Part shown: positions 22,497-34,423 of the stretch, piece after piece | Layout of the letters: each line of letters begins with the position of its first letter | Position numbering within the stretch: the first letter of the stretch is position 1 | From: Toxorhynchites rutilus septentrionalis | Taxonomy: Eukaryota; Arthropoda; Insecta; Diptera; Culicidae | DNA: 64,000 nucleotides | Assembly (NCBI RefSeq): GCF_029784135.1 | Contig: NC_073746.1 | Span: 96,087,709 to 96,151,708 of the forward strand | Reading direction: 5' to 3' | Position numbers and translations under genes: made by a program | Notes under the pieces: generated by a model | Databases searched by the model: none | The model's input: the letters and a program-made list of their open reading frames with translations, nothing else | Told to the model about the DNA's origin: nothing

Positions 22497-22898
22497 TTAA
22501 AATGGCAGATGTACACTTTCTTATAATTTTTGCAATTTTTTTTTATAATTCCTTAACCTAATAACCTTAACCTATTAATTTGAGTATACTTATTATGCAC
22601 ACCAGTGCGGATTATTTATAACGGTGCTGCGTGTTGATCGTTCGGTACAGCTGAACCCGTGTATCGCACCACGCGGTGATGATGTCGAAGACGGTGCTAC
22701 GGCGATAACACACCAGCACTCAGCGCTCGCGTGCAGCGTTTCTTCCTCTCGCTTGTTGTGTCTGCTTCAATGAATTCACAGGGAATCCCGTTAGTGTCCA
22801 ACACTCACTTCACCAGCCACGAAAATAACGGTATCACTTCAACGATGGACGATAACGATATAAAACCGTCCGGCGGCTTCGAGCTTAGGAAGACGAAT
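22497..22898 (-). promoter_or_regulatory. 5' UTR / probable internal promoter region of the I-clade LINE
   Basis: About 400 nt between the element's 5' end (ATTCGTCTTCC on the minus strand, next to the target duplication) and the ORF1 start. I-type elements carry an internal Pol II promoter at +1; no TATA box is seen upstream. Promoter function is inference. Confidence 0.5.
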
Positions 22899-22909
22899 GC
22901 TTCTCATTT
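22899..22909. repeat. Target-site duplication of the I-clade LINE, 5' side
   Basis: GCTTCTCATTT, identical to 16862-16872. The CR1-like ORF2 reads ...FVNEK up to this point and resumes at 16861 with RKETGL. Confidence 0.9.
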
Positions 22910-24405
22910 ACAAATGCCCAAAAACTTTTGGGATTATTTTTCAGGTTTCTTTGTTTCCGTTCTACATAGCGGGCATAGAGCACTCGGTTGTAATGCTTGT
23001 ATTTGGAGCTAGCAGTGTTGAACGCTATTTTGGTGGTTAAGTTTCGCTCTCTGGAAAATTCTCGTTTGAGAGTTCGAAGAAAGTGGTTAGACCAGGGCGG
23101 TTTTTGGCGCGGACGAGAAGGAGGTACAAATTCAAGGTACAGTCGCGTGAGGGTGGTGGTGAAAAACTCAACTGCCTCGTTGACATCGGATGCATTGTAT
23201 AAAGGCGACCAGTCGATAGAGAGAAGAAATTCGTTCAGATGTTCAAAATCGGCTCTCGAGAAATTTCGATGTTTTTCCATGACGTGTTCAGCGAAAACGA
23301 TGCGGACCGGGCATCGCAGAGTTGCAAGGATAGGAGGGTGCAGCGGATCAATCGGTATCAGTGGTTCGTGTGGTTCAACGAGATTGCACATCGCTAGGGT
23401 ATCTTCATTCACAAACACTAAGTCAAGGGTACGATTCATGCAGTTCCTCGCTACATTCAGTTGTTCCATGTTCAACAAGGATGAACCATCGACGAACGCA
23501 GTACTGGGCGAAACTGATTCAGAAGGGTCAGGACGAACATAGCCCTCCGGTGTAGTGTGCCAACATAAGTCAGGCAAATTAAAATCCCCAAACAGGAGAT
23601 GTACGGCGCGCATATCATGCGATGACACCACCGCAGAAATAGAGCTGATATGACTCTCGATAGTGGAATTACTTCTTGCCTGATCAGGGGGGATGTACAC
23701 GACGCCAAGGCAAACATTTTGGGCATTGCAGTCAATGTTTACCCACAAATGTTCGAGACCAGTTTCAACAGAAGCAGTGCACAGAGAAGAGTTGAATATA
23801 TTCCTTACAGCTATGAGCACACCACCCCCTCGAGTTTTTCCGGAAATATCTGGATCTCGGTCTTCGCGGTACACACTATAATCATGACCGAATAGTTGAG
23901 CAGACATGGTGACATCATGCAACCACGTTTCGGTTAAAACGATGACGTCATACTCATTGTCCAATGCCGCGATGAAGAATTCGTCAATCTTCGTCCGTAA
24001 TCCTCGCACGTTCTGATAATATATGTGGAGGGGTGTGTCTGGTACTGGAGCATCACGTGGGTGGTCACCAGCAAGCGAGTCCTTCGATAGTAGCTGAAAT
24101 GGTTGAGTTTCTCTGAGGGCAGGTGCAGTATCTATCGAAGCTTCGGCTGAACATATACTGGTCGAATTTTTACCTGGACCAGCCGAGTCATCAAGCTGGA
24201 AGATTACATCAATCGGTGAAAGCGGGTCAATTGAGTTAACCGGTAGAAGCTGGAATGGTTGAATTCCTCTGAGAACAGGTGCAGAATCTTTTTTCGCTTC
24301 GGATGGACATATACTGGTCAAGAATTTACCTGGACCAGCTGAGTCTTCAAGCTGGTGATTCATATCCATCGATGATGATGAATCCTCGCCGGTTGTTTCA
24401 TTCAT
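22899..24405 (-). pseudogene. CR1-like ORF2, endonuclease part
   Basis: About 500 residues open from ATG 24405. An N-terminal part with two imperfect copies of a QLDDSAGPGK-type segment (about residues 17-27 and 70-80) precedes the APE-like endonuclease: YYQNVRGLRTK, LTETWLHD, GGGVLIAV, LLFGDFNLPDLCW. The frame is truncated by the I-clade insertion: after FVNEK only a few chance codons remain. ORF2 starts 6 nt after the ORF1 stop. Confidence 0.85.
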
Positions 24406-24411
24406 GGATTG

Positions 24412-25803
24412 CTAGCTTGAAAAGTCGATTCTTTGTCTCGCTTTGTTCAGACGTTTTCGGTTAAGTGGACATTCGTTACTCCAGGCAGCATAGGCAATAT
24501 TAAGTAATTCGCCTGTGGCTCGTTTGGTATTTTCCAGATGGCAGTTAATGCACTTTACAAAGTCTGCTTTGCACTCTTCTGCCATGTGATGGCCGGCACA
24601 TTTCGGGCAGCACGCTGGTTTTCTGCAATCCACTGCCTTGTGCCGGAATTCTGAGCAATTAAAACAACGGAGAGCATTGGTTGTGTCGATTACTCTACAC
24701 CTTTCCCATCCCAGATTTACGCGTTGAAGTTTCATCAGAATATCATAACCACGGGCATCTGTTTCAATAGTAGCTGACATCTGGTTTCGTTTCTCGTTTT
24801 TCGTCATTCGAACAACTTTCAATTCGCACTGATCATCTAAGCTGTTCTGCTTTTTCAGGTTTATTAGGCTTGAGCAGTTTTTGTATTTCCACGTTGTATT
24901 TTCCCGAGAACGCAGCAACAGCTGCATTGACGAGATTCAGTGCAAAGTCATTTGTTCCGCACCTCACGGCGACTTCACCATTCTCCTTGAGCCAAATATC
25001 CTTCACGGCGAAAGCTACTGGATCGAATTCTGCACATATGTCACTTTTCGTTTCCTCAGCGGGCTGGTCTTTCTTTGGCTTGAAAAGAACAGTTTGCTCG
25101 ATTTTGGAAATCGTAGCCAATTTCGTAGCTTGAGTGCAGGGTACTGCTGGGCTGGACGATTGGGAAACATCTAAAGTACGGTTAGATGCAGTGATGATTG
25201 GGCATGGGAGTGCTAATCGGCGCTTTCCAGAACGCAACAGACCACCTTGTTCTACATGGCTTCGAGCAATATCTTGCGAATCTGAGATAGACGGTACACG
25301 TTCAGTGACAGTGTTCGTTGCCTTACTTGAAGCTATGACAGTTGAACTGCGCGTAACATTAGCATAAGAAGCATTATTCGTCCGCATTTGTCCAGAGATT
25401 GTGGCCTCATCACTAGCAGTATTAACAGCTTTCGAATTAATGCCGAGTGCATTATTCATCGCAGAGAGGATACGCGGCAGAAGGATGAATTCATTTTTTT
25501 CTGGATCAGCAGTCTTCATACCGGTTAGGATTGATTCGTGTTTGTTTACAAGTTCGCGCAAATCATCAACTTTAGCTACTAGCTGAGTACAATGCTTTTG
25601 GATATTGTTTAGAGTGGTTTGTTCTTTCCTACATCCGAAGCACATATATATTAGGGAGTTATTTTCCCTTAGAGCAGCAACAGCAGCCGAGCTCAGATCG
25701 GCGCAGCGAGTGTGCAGTATTTGCTCACATCCTCCGAAGCAATACACTCTATCGGTCTCAGTGGTAATGTTTTTTGTACACACATTGCAGGTTACAGACG
25801 TCA
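24412..25803 (-). pseudogene. CR1-like ORF1 with PHD-type finger and zinc knuckles
   Basis: The frame opening at ATG 25803 (MTSVTCNVCTKN) has a Cys4-His-Cys3 finger (CNVC, CFGGC, HTRC, CFGC) in its first 55 residues, then a low-complexity middle. A single-base frameshift at about 24842 (near AEQL-DDQCEL) moves it to the frame that holds the knuckles CFNCSEFRHKAVDC, CPKCAGHHMAEEC and CINC. ORF1 with a PHD-type finger is a CR1-clade habit. One indel separates it from an intact gene. Confidence 0.8.
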
Positions 25804-25975
25804 TTATGTTTCTTCCTCCGCAACCCGCAGCCGTCAGACGGCTTGGTACAGGAGCCACTGTGTACAAACAACAAAAGAGATTTCTTCAGACAGGCAGTAT
25901 GATTAGATTTACACTAATTATTCAGCGCCTTTTCTTCCCCGATCCGCAAACCGGGATCGGGATTCGGTAGACCCA

Positions 25976-27719
25976 ATGTCCTGGAAAAAAGATAATGAAG
26001 ATGGCAGAGTTTCGAGCGACATAGCATGCGCTGCTTCAACTATTTCTCAAATAGTGACGTCAGTCGTTGTGTTTATCTTTAATTGCACACCGCATCCATG
26101 TGAAAGTGCTATTTTCAGGAAGTAATTTATCAATTAAAAACGTAGATTCTTTTAAAGTTCCCGCTGAATATGGGGATAATGCGATAGCGTGCAGTGAATA
26201 TTTGTGAAATCACGGCGAAAAAGACGGATAAAAGTGATATATCGGTGTGCCATTTTCTCTTCCCCACGTTCATAGAAAAAAACGAAGTTTCGTTATTTTA
26301 AGTTACGAAGTTGATGTTTCGAAGGCTCTCAGCGTGGGTGTATATGTTGTGAAAGAATAATCGCCAATTAATCAAAATTTCACCGAAAATGATACTGCTT
26401 TCGAAATCTAAGCATACGACTGCTCTCTGGAACTTTTTACCATATAAATAATCGAAATAAGCCATAATACAATTGTCATCTGTTAAAAAGCAAACCGTTG
26501 AATGATTTCATGAGAATTTTGGCTCAAACTATCATGTAACCGTGAGTACTTTGAACATTGTTTTGTTTCTTCCATATACATTCCATATTGAATACAAATA
26601 ATTACGACACGATATTTTGCTTGCCAATACAGATATACTTCGCCTACTACTCCACCTCGATATGTATCTCATTGCGGTAGACCGTTATACCGGGTATACA
26701 ACAGAAGCTTGACAACAATTTATGAGACAGTTTACACTCGTAAAACGGATGAAATATGTGACGAAAACTGAATCGCGACCATTGTTATTGGAAATTCCCA
26801 ACAACCAACCAATTTTTTGGTAGTGTAATAACAAAATAGCTCATTGGCTTAAATGTAATATGTCGACCATCTGAATCGGTCGACTAGTTCAAAAGTTATG
26901 ATTTTTTTTAAAGTTATTTTTGGAAAAAGGGGAAAAATGGATTTTTCGGACCACCTCAAACTGAAAATGGACACTCTAATGAAAAAAAATGAAAAAAAAA
27001 TACGGGTCTAATATTTGACAATAAGGAGCACAAAGACCAATTTTACCAAAAATCTTAGAACCACTGTCTGCAAGTAAATAACAACAAACCCAACAGTACA
27101 TCCCTGGCTCTTACTTTGCTATGAAGCGCTGAGTTTCCAGCTGTGTAACAATAACGCGAGAGAAGTACTTGTGAGAGTCAGTATGAATTTGTTTTGTTTT
27201 TTTTTGTCATGTCTGTAAATAGAGAGAGAGGAGAATAAAGAAAAAATTGTTGTTCAGTTTTTGTGCAGTACAAGTAATTGTTAAGATATGTTCCTGAATG
27301 TAAAATTAAATGTAGTTTGATATTTGTAAGAATAAATGTATTTTGTGCTGTGAAATTTGTGAAGTTTATTCAACCACCAAGTGGAAGCAATCAGGGAACC
27401 CCAGAGGAATAGTTAGAATTGCTGTACAATTGCCACCATCAGTGTTGTACCACCCACCACCCGCTGGAATACGGGTTTATAAGGAGGATTTTGGTTGGAA
27501 TACAACAACCACTATATCTTTTTTCATGCGATCATGTATCTCTTTATCTATTATCCGAGAATCTCAACAAAATGTCCGATGTTTTTCAAGTTTTTTGAAA
27601 AAAAAAAAGAGGAAAAGATTGAACTTGAGTTGCACTAGTTGAAAGCGTTCATGAAAATATTCGATCTATATGTTCAATGATAGCATAGTTGAACCGTAAA
27701 CACTGAAACGCATTAATTT
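25976..27719. other. Gene-free AT-rich stretch with dispersed repeats
   Basis: 26535-26690 resembles 13400-13580. 26790-26965 is the inverted counterpart of 34690-34830 and 34985-35130 (GTCGACCAT, TCATAACTTTTGAACTA, GGTCCGAAAAA landmarks). 27320-27640 and the poly-A-rich remainder show nothing recognisable. Confidence 0.5.
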
Positions 27720-29385
27720 TTTTTTTGGTTAAACTTTATTCCTAGCTTGCTTCATATGTTTGCCTTCCACTTCATTGAGACACTCATTTACCTCTAAGGC
27801 CCCAAAAAAGGTCGCACATTTCCCGACTCATCTCCACTCCTCTGACGACCTCGATAAAATAGCACGGATCAAGAGCTTTCCCATGGCTCCGCGGCATTCA
27901 TCAGGATTCACTCGATTCCCGGTGCTATCTGTACCACATTGTGTTGATCCAGATTGATTTCCTCCAAAATATACTCTCAAGCTCCACTTTTTCCTTCCCG
28001 CACTTTGTCAGCCAGTGCGCCAGCAATAGACGCTCGTGTGCCCGCTTGTCCTCGTAACCTTCAACAAGAGATTATAAATGTCATCAATCACCATGGTGGC
28101 GAGACCGTGGCTCCCCATTCTTCCTCCACCGCATCATCCGTCTTCAGGAGGACCCTATAACCGTCATCATTGTCGGGGATCCGTCTTTTTTTTTTTTGAT
28201 TCGCTCCGCATTCAATCCCCAAGAATCGGAGTTCGTCGTCATGTGAATTGTTCGGAAAAAGCATCCCTTGAATAATCGAATGCTCCCTGCGGAAAGATTC
28301 AGTGCTACAACTTTGAATCCGAGAGGAAATGACATCTTTCCAGAAATGTGTATGCGTTGCTTTATTCTCCTTTTTTTTTGCTGTGATGATGCCAAATTCC
28401 CTGAAATGGGGAAAAGCTCCCCATTGGATGGAATCTGTGGCATTTGAATTTTGTCAGATTGCAAGGAATTTAACTTTGTACCCGAGGAATGCTTTCCGGA
28501 GAACGGCAATTCCCTTGGAAACTGTGAGAAATCTATTGACTTGTTCACCACGCTTGATCTATTTTGTTCAAAGTATTTTAAGGCGCGCTGGTTCAGTGAT
28601 CAATTTTAGTTCTGTTGGTACGAAGCCGCCTACACAAAGTTCAAGTTTTTTTCAAACATTAAATTTTCCAATGAAACCCGATCCGAACCATCTTTACTCA
28701 GTTTCAAAACGGCGACCGAGGAATGATTAAAAAAAACAAAAAACGGGGCGGCACTCGACATGGCGGCTGAAAGGATTGCGTTCTGTGCTGTGAAAGCGAT
28801 TCTGTTTATTTGCTTACACACGGGCTGTGTGCCAAGATTGTAGCCCAAGAGATGAGAAGAGGCAGCATTAGGGCGCCGCGGGATGCGCATAGCGCGGCGT
28901 GGCGGTGCAATCGGCGGTCGGATGTAACCCGATCTTCAAATATCAAAATTTGTTTTAGAATGGATCTTTTTCCTCTTGCTTCGGCGACGGAGATCGAGCC
29001 TTTCGCTTCCTTCAGATGGCAGGAAAAGAAATGGTCCACTGTTCGAAATGAAATCGGTTTTTATTTCTTGTTTTCTCTCGCATTATTTTACATCGAGCGT
29101 GCAGTTATAATTTCGCTTTTGTTAGTTGGCGAAAGGTTGAGAGGATTACAAAGAAAATTTGATTTTTAGATTCAGCGGCTCACAGTGGAAGCAGTAGCAC
29201 TCAATAACGAAGTAATCCGTAATCGGATATTATAGATATTCAATCCCAAACAATGAGCAAACTGAAGGGATGAATTGCTTTGCTTTATAAGCGTTTTTCT
29301 CAATATGTTTGCATGAAAATGCAATTGTTATGAGGGGCATTGATTATCGAACTTCGAGTTCGGGTATATTTAACATTTGAGGTAT
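27720..29385. other. Single-copy-looking GC-richer island, no gene recognised
   Basis: This block is not repeated within the window and is less AT-rich than its surroundings. Open frames (for example 28329-28730) lack recognisable domains and overlap one another on both strands. It may be host intronic or regulatory DNA. Confidence 0.45.
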
Positions 29386-29671
29386 TCCAACAATCTACAT
29401 GAATTTTTGAAGAGTTTTTTAAATTCATATTTTTGATTTAGCTGAAACTTTTCCAGCTTGTTCGACACTACACCCAAACCAGCGTTGGCAGCAAACATTT
29501 AATCTTCGACGGAAAAAAAGAAAGCTTGTTCGTGTGCTGAAGGGTGAAATGAACAAATAAAAGCACCTGTTTCAATAGCTTTAAAATGTTTGTATATATG
29601 GGAGCAGACGTCTCTTGCTCTCAGAATAAACATTAGCTTGGGATTGTACCTAAAAAAGTCCAAACGACGTC

Positions 29672-29745
29672 AACGGGGATCGAACCAAGACCGACTGGAA
29701 TGCAAGAAAGTTTAACACGACCACGCTATCCACGTAGCCATAGAT
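29672..29745 (-). ncRNA. tRNA-like Pol III promoter with T6 terminator
   Basis: The minus strand shows TGGCTACGTGG (A-box), GGTTCGATCCC (a perfect B-box) and, 15-20 nt further on, TTTTTT, a Pol III terminator. No acceptor stem pairs, so it is not a standard tRNA. It is either a tRNA-derived SINE head or a short Pol III unit of about 90-100 nt. Confidence 0.4.
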
Positions 29746-30604
29746 ACTGTTGCATAAACGCGTGATAATATTAAACTTCATTATAAAATGAAGTTGGCAA
29801 GTGTTTTCTAAGATTAAAAGGGAGATCATAAACGCGAATTCGTATCTATTTCGGTCTAAGCCGCGAAAAGCTTGAATGCGTCCTTATCGGCAATGTGGCA
29901 CTTGTTTCGCCGCTTATATTGTTCTTATATTTCTATAGCATATACATTATTCAAATGCTATACCAGTATTGGAGAGTAGCACAGTTTTTGTTATTTTTTG
30001 GTTATTTTTAATTAAATAAATCGGGATGAGAAAACATGTGCTAAAAATTAATTTGAAAAGGGCTTATGCAAAAATGGTGTCATTTCAGATAGTAAACTAT
30101 AACGCCAAAACGGGCTATTTGATCGAAATAGTGTCTTAGGTAATGTTTCTTGTTTGAATATTACAGTATTCTACCACAACTTTAGCGACAATTTGAATTT
30201 TTGCGCAAATTTATTCCGAATACGAAAATTGAATTGAGCGATCACATTTAACATTTATTTTTACGAGTTCTTGCTACACTACATTTATTCAACGAAACTA
30301 CTATACCATTTTATTTAGATTCCATTTAATTTTTACATTACTACTGAAACAGGACAATTACTACTTTTCATTTTGAATCTAGGATAAAGAGTGGACTGTA
30401 TGACATTCAAAAATACATAATTGGCCGACTATCACAAAATTAGCCCATTGTACGGTATCTTCTTCGCAGCATCATTTAAATAGTAGCGAGGGATTGGCCA
30501 TCATGCCTTATGCCATAATCTACTTATTAGAAGTTTAGTACACGTTGCACGCAGGAAACACACTAACACTCACTACTACACTCTATTGGTTATGAGCTAA
30601 TTTG

Positions 30605-30750
30605 TTTGAATTTTTTTTTTATCTGTATTACAGTGACTTTCAACTCATTTGGCTGGTTCGTCACTCTTACTTCCATTTTTGGAAGAATGTCGGGAGTGAG
30701 AATTGAACTCGTGACCTTTAGCGTGAGAGGAAAACAGACAAAGTTTTAAA
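30605..30750 (-). mobile_element. Short tRNA-headed SINE
   Basis: On the minus strand it runs from a head containing GGTCACGAGTTCAATTCTC (B-box type) through GTAAGAGTGACGAACCAGCC and GAGTTGAAAGTCAC to a poly(A) tail (T-run at 30609-30619). Length and layout are those of a short mosquito SINE. Target duplications were not resolved. Confidence 0.55.
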
Positions 30751-31002
30751 CTATAATTTTATGGTTCTGAAAAAAAAATAGTTGCCCGAAAAAATTGTAA
30801 AATAAAGTTTAAAATAACACATTTTTTAAAATTATTTTCAATTTTTGAATTTTTTTCAAGATCTGAATTTTTGACACAATAAAGCTCATATTGTCTCGAA
30901 CAACTGGTAAAGATTTGATTGTGGGTAAATGTAAAATTATTTTTAATGGCATTTGAAAATTTGCACGTTTTTTACAAAAAAAAAACAAACTCAAAAACAT
31001 TT

Positions 31003-31498
31003 TTTTTTATCCCATTTATTTATTTATTAGGCTCATTAGCATTTTAACTGTAACAGAGCCGGGTTTTAATCGTGTACATGTACCTATGTTCATGTTTCTA
31101 TAAACTGTAAATTACACAATAGTTAGTAGTAGCCATTTAGGCGTTAAGTTTTCTGTTCCATTACATTATGGTAAATTACACAGTAGTAGCCATTTCGGCG
31201 TAAGGGTATTCTTTCTGTTCTTCCATTGTTCAGCAGACCGGACAGCGGAGACAGTTGATAGTGATCATTGTTGGGTTATTTATAGAACAGCAGCCCGATG
31301 TTTCTTGCAGAGCAGAGCAGTTGTATGGATGAATCGATCTATTTTCGACCGTGGATCGATCTCCATCGCTGATGATGGTTGCGTGGACGTAGTTATTCTA
31401 TAACAACACAAAGATGGTCAATTGAGGGTCCTGAGTTTGAACTCACGACCGATCGCTTAGTAAGCGAACGCGTAACCAAGTGGCTACGAAGACCCCCA
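31003..31498 (-). mobile_element. Feilai-like tRNA-derived SINE, copy 1
   Basis: A 496-bp element flanked by CAAAAACATTT at 30992-31002 and 31499-31509. On the minus strand the head GGGGGTCTTCGTAGCCACTTGG carries an A-box and GTGAGTTCAAACTCAGGACC a B-box. The body follows, and the end is AATAAATAAATGGGAT plus poly(A). It is about 80 percent similar by eye to the element at 52390. The name Feilai is by resemblance (tRNA head, A-rich end). Confidence 0.8.
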
Positions 31499-31989
31499 CA
31501 AAAACATTTGTATCTACGAAATTCTCATAAAAGGATGAAAAGAAGAAAATTGTTGAAATTTTTCATAAAAAAAAACTTTTTTTTTTTTTAAATACACTAA
31601 ATCATATTTTTAAAACCTAAACTCATTTTTCTTAGAAACTTAGATATTATTTGAAAAAAATATATATATGAATGGTCCTTACAATTTCCAACAAGTCACT
31701 CATAATGTGTTAATTCTCGTCAATCGCGTTATTTTACATACTAAAATATTGCGATTTAAACATTCATAATATTTGTCAAAAAAAAAGCACTGAAAAGTAG
31801 TTGTCAGGAAAACTTTTTCCCTGAAGCAGTGCTCTTCTTCCGATGTATGCATATTCAGGATCTCCCAGACTTTTTAGCACGTTCCTGATGTCCTGACAAA
31901 TACTCAATTTTAATTTTTCAGAAATGATCCTGAATTCTCCAGATTTTTGCACCTTTTACTTCATTAGAATGAAAAAAAAAATATATATA

Positions 31990-34423
31990 CAGTCAACTCT
32001 CTCTAACTCGATATCCAAGGGGACCATCGAGTTTGGGAGGTATCGAGATACAGACCATTTTTTCATATTTTTTTTATGTCATAATTTGTCATATATTAGG
32101 GTAACTGTCCCAATTATGGTATGAATTTGAATTTTCGATTCATCCCCTTAAAGTGAGAAAACACCTTTCGTACATAAAAAAAATATTTTTTTCCCGAACC
32201 TCTCAGGAGGTGAAAGACGATTATATTTCACGAAAAAAAATCCTTCTACGCATATGTTTGAATTTCAACGATGACAGAGTTGTAGAACTTTTTTCGGACT
32301 CTGTTGCCTCAAACTGGCTCTACATTGAAAAGTACGCTACGTAAGGCGATTCTATTGCTTTCATTCGAAAGTTGAGGAAATTTAGTACGGGATATAGTAA
32401 TGGAACATATATATTAGTGGATTAAAATAAAATTTTGGAAGTGGAAAATTCCAAATTTTTTAAATTTGTAACTATTAATTTTATCCCAAAAATTCATACT
32501 AAACTTGATTGTTTCTATCAATCAAATTAAAGCTCTCTAATCACTCTACAATTTGTTCTTTGACGCCCAACTTCTATCTCTCTTAATTTCGCTGCAATAT
32601 CGATATAAACAATTCGTGGTGAAAATTCAATCAAAATCTTCAAAAATCGCGATTTTTAACCCACTGTACTTATAAAAGCCACCTAAATTTCACTGTAATG
32701 TTGAAAGGTTATTTTTTTTTCTTGGAATTATTCATATTTGAATTATATAAAAAACATTTTTTTTAAACTGTATATAATCGTGTCCTAAATTTTATATATC
32801 GAATCGTATATAAATCATATATAATCATATATAATCGATTGATTAAGTATGTTATTCAAACTAAATTGTAACGATCACGCTGGAACTGTTCAATCACAAA
32901 GAAATGTTCAAATAGTTTCACTGTATATTCTCCATCTCAATAGGACTAATATCTTCAGCTTTTTCAAAACTTTCCAATATATCGGTATCTGGCATCAGAT
33001 CACAGCAAATCACGTTTTGCTCCTTTCCGCACTAATCATTAAAGAACGTTGAGCAATCGAACGGTACTGAACTGTCGACATCAGTAAGCTCACGACGCAA
33101 TAATTATGCCAGCGGAAAATCACCATCATCATTCAAGGAAAATTCGGCTTCCTAAAGCAATTGTAAATAGTCACAGATTTAACCTTATTGATTTAAGAGA
33201 TTGAAAGTATTTAAATTGCATCCAATACCGGTATATCTGGAGAGTCCTAGAGTACATTTAAATACAGTAAGAATGCTGAATAACATGAAGGTTGAAAAGG
33301 ACAAATAACCTCCATTTCTTGCAGTCTTCGTTTAACTAATCGAACTAATTAATCGAAAATGGCGATAGTACTGATTCATTCAGGTTCTTGATTGTGTCGT
33401 AGTCCAGCTGCTGAGCTACGGAAGTAAAGATTTGTGGAAAAATTGTGAACTTATTAATTTGAGCTTTGGTCGGAGAGATTTTGGGTGCGCTCTGCAGTTA
33501 TCAACGAACATGACCACTTTTGAGAAGAAATAGATATAAGTATGATACATTACCATTACATATAATTCTAGAATTAATACCTTTTTATTTTCTTTTTTCT
33601 TTTTCTTTAATTTTTCATCAAGTTGCATGATCCATTTCTCAAAAAGCATTATGGCCATCCAGGCCTTGGTGTTGCTCTCGTATATCACTGGTAATGGCTT
33701 CTTCTTTTTGAAACATCGTGGGTTTTTATTCTTTCCATCGATCAGCAACGGTAGTTTATCGCTTCCATCCATGGTGGTTGTGCTTTAAAGTTGAGAATTC
33801 CCAGTTTCTGGACAAATTCGCAAGCCATATCCCGAAGAATAAAACCTGAGAGAGATAAATTATTCTCTCTGGCTTGATAAGACAAAAAAATCCATTTACC
33901 GCTCCAGCTTTTCGTTTCCGGCCAACCTTATATGCTTTTGGTCTAGATTTAATTTTCCATTCCGATTCCATTTTTTCTTTAGCTTGAATATTGTTGATAC
34001 CGTACAATACTGAAATCTTTTGCAGCTTTATTCCCTTTCCTTCCAGACACCCCTTCCGGCCATACTTTTCGACCTGCTCGATGATGCTGATGATGCTAAC
34101 TGTTCGCTTGAAAGGTTTTCCGTGGTTTTCCATACTTGAAAAGAAATTGCTTGATGACACGAACACTTCGTCTTCACTTTCAAGAGCAATTGAAATCAGA
34201 GTTTAATAACGCACAAAAACATGTACGTGAAAATCAATCGAGTAAGGGAGGTCAGAATCCATGGAAAAATGAATCAAAACCCATCGGGTAAGGGAGGCAT
34301 CGTGTTTGGGAGGTATCGAGTTATGGAAAGAAGAATGCTTGTAAATTCCATGAAATGCCATGAAGTTCATCGAGTTAGGGAAAATATCGAGTTACAGAAC
34401 ATCGAGTAAGGGAGAGTTGACTG
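31990..34423 (-). mobile_element. pogo/Tigger-like DNA transposon, degraded
   Basis: A 2434-bp element with inverted ends starting CAGTCAACTCTC, flanked by TA on both sides (31988-31989, 34424-34425) within TATATA runs. The subterminal regions hold repeated 'ATCGAGTTAGGGA' motifs, four or more near the right end and two near the left, likely transposase-binding sites. The transposase gene on the minus strand is broken. Confidence 0.85.
33416..34133 (-). pseudogene. pogo/Tigger-like transposase remnant
   Basis: From ATG 34133 the frame shows a degraded CENP-B-type N-terminal helix-turn-helix (residues 1-70, ending in KAYKVGRKRKAG). In a different frame from about 33772 comes the DDE core: DGSDKLPLLIDGKNKNPRCF, then about 60 residues later VVMFVDNCRAHP, where VDN carries the second catalytic Asp. 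The part between and the C-terminus are lost to deletions and stops. Length is far below the usual 450-500 residues. Not functional. Confidence 0.75.

Larger units (their letters stand above)
16873..22898 (-). mobile_element. Complete I-clade LINE with both ORFs open
   Basis: A 6.03-kb non-LTR retrotransposon with 5' UTR (22497-22898), ORF1, ORF2 and a 3' UTR ending in poly(A). It is flanked by 11-bp target duplications and inserted in the endonuclease-RT linker of a CR1-like LINE. Neither ORF has a stop or frameshift, so it is young and may be able to move. I-clade assignment rests on the EN-RT-RNase H order with a C-terminal Cys/His motif. Confidence 0.9.
15240..25975 (-). mobile_element. 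CR1-like LINE, degraded, split by an I-clade LINE
   Basis: Two ORFs on the minus strand: ORF1 with a PHD-type finger plus zinc knuckles, ORF2 with APE-type endonuclease and reverse transcriptase and no RNase H. The body is broken at 16862-22909 by an insertion with an 11-bp target duplication; joining the flanks restores the ORF2 frame. Both outer ends are estimates, since neither a tail nor a target duplication was found. Clade assignment (CR1) is from the PHD-bearing ORF1 and RT style. Confidence 0.7.
29386..31720 (+). repeat. Dispersed repeat, long copy with insertions
   Basis: Pieces at 29395-29470, 30050-30140, 30745-30860 and 31640-31710 match 50560-50640, 50655-50755, 50770-50850 and 50905-50955 in the same order. 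The 50-kb copy is compact (about 0.4 kb). This copy is swollen by SINEs at 30605-30745 and 31003-31498 and by other sequence. Shared landmarks: TATTTTTGATTTAGC, ACTATAACGCCAAAACGGG, TTTCCAACAAGTCACT. Confidence 0.6.

Noticed and set aside
31430..31498. Genuine tRNA gene at the SINE head
   Set aside because: The tRNA-like part continues into a SINE body with poly(A) and target duplications.
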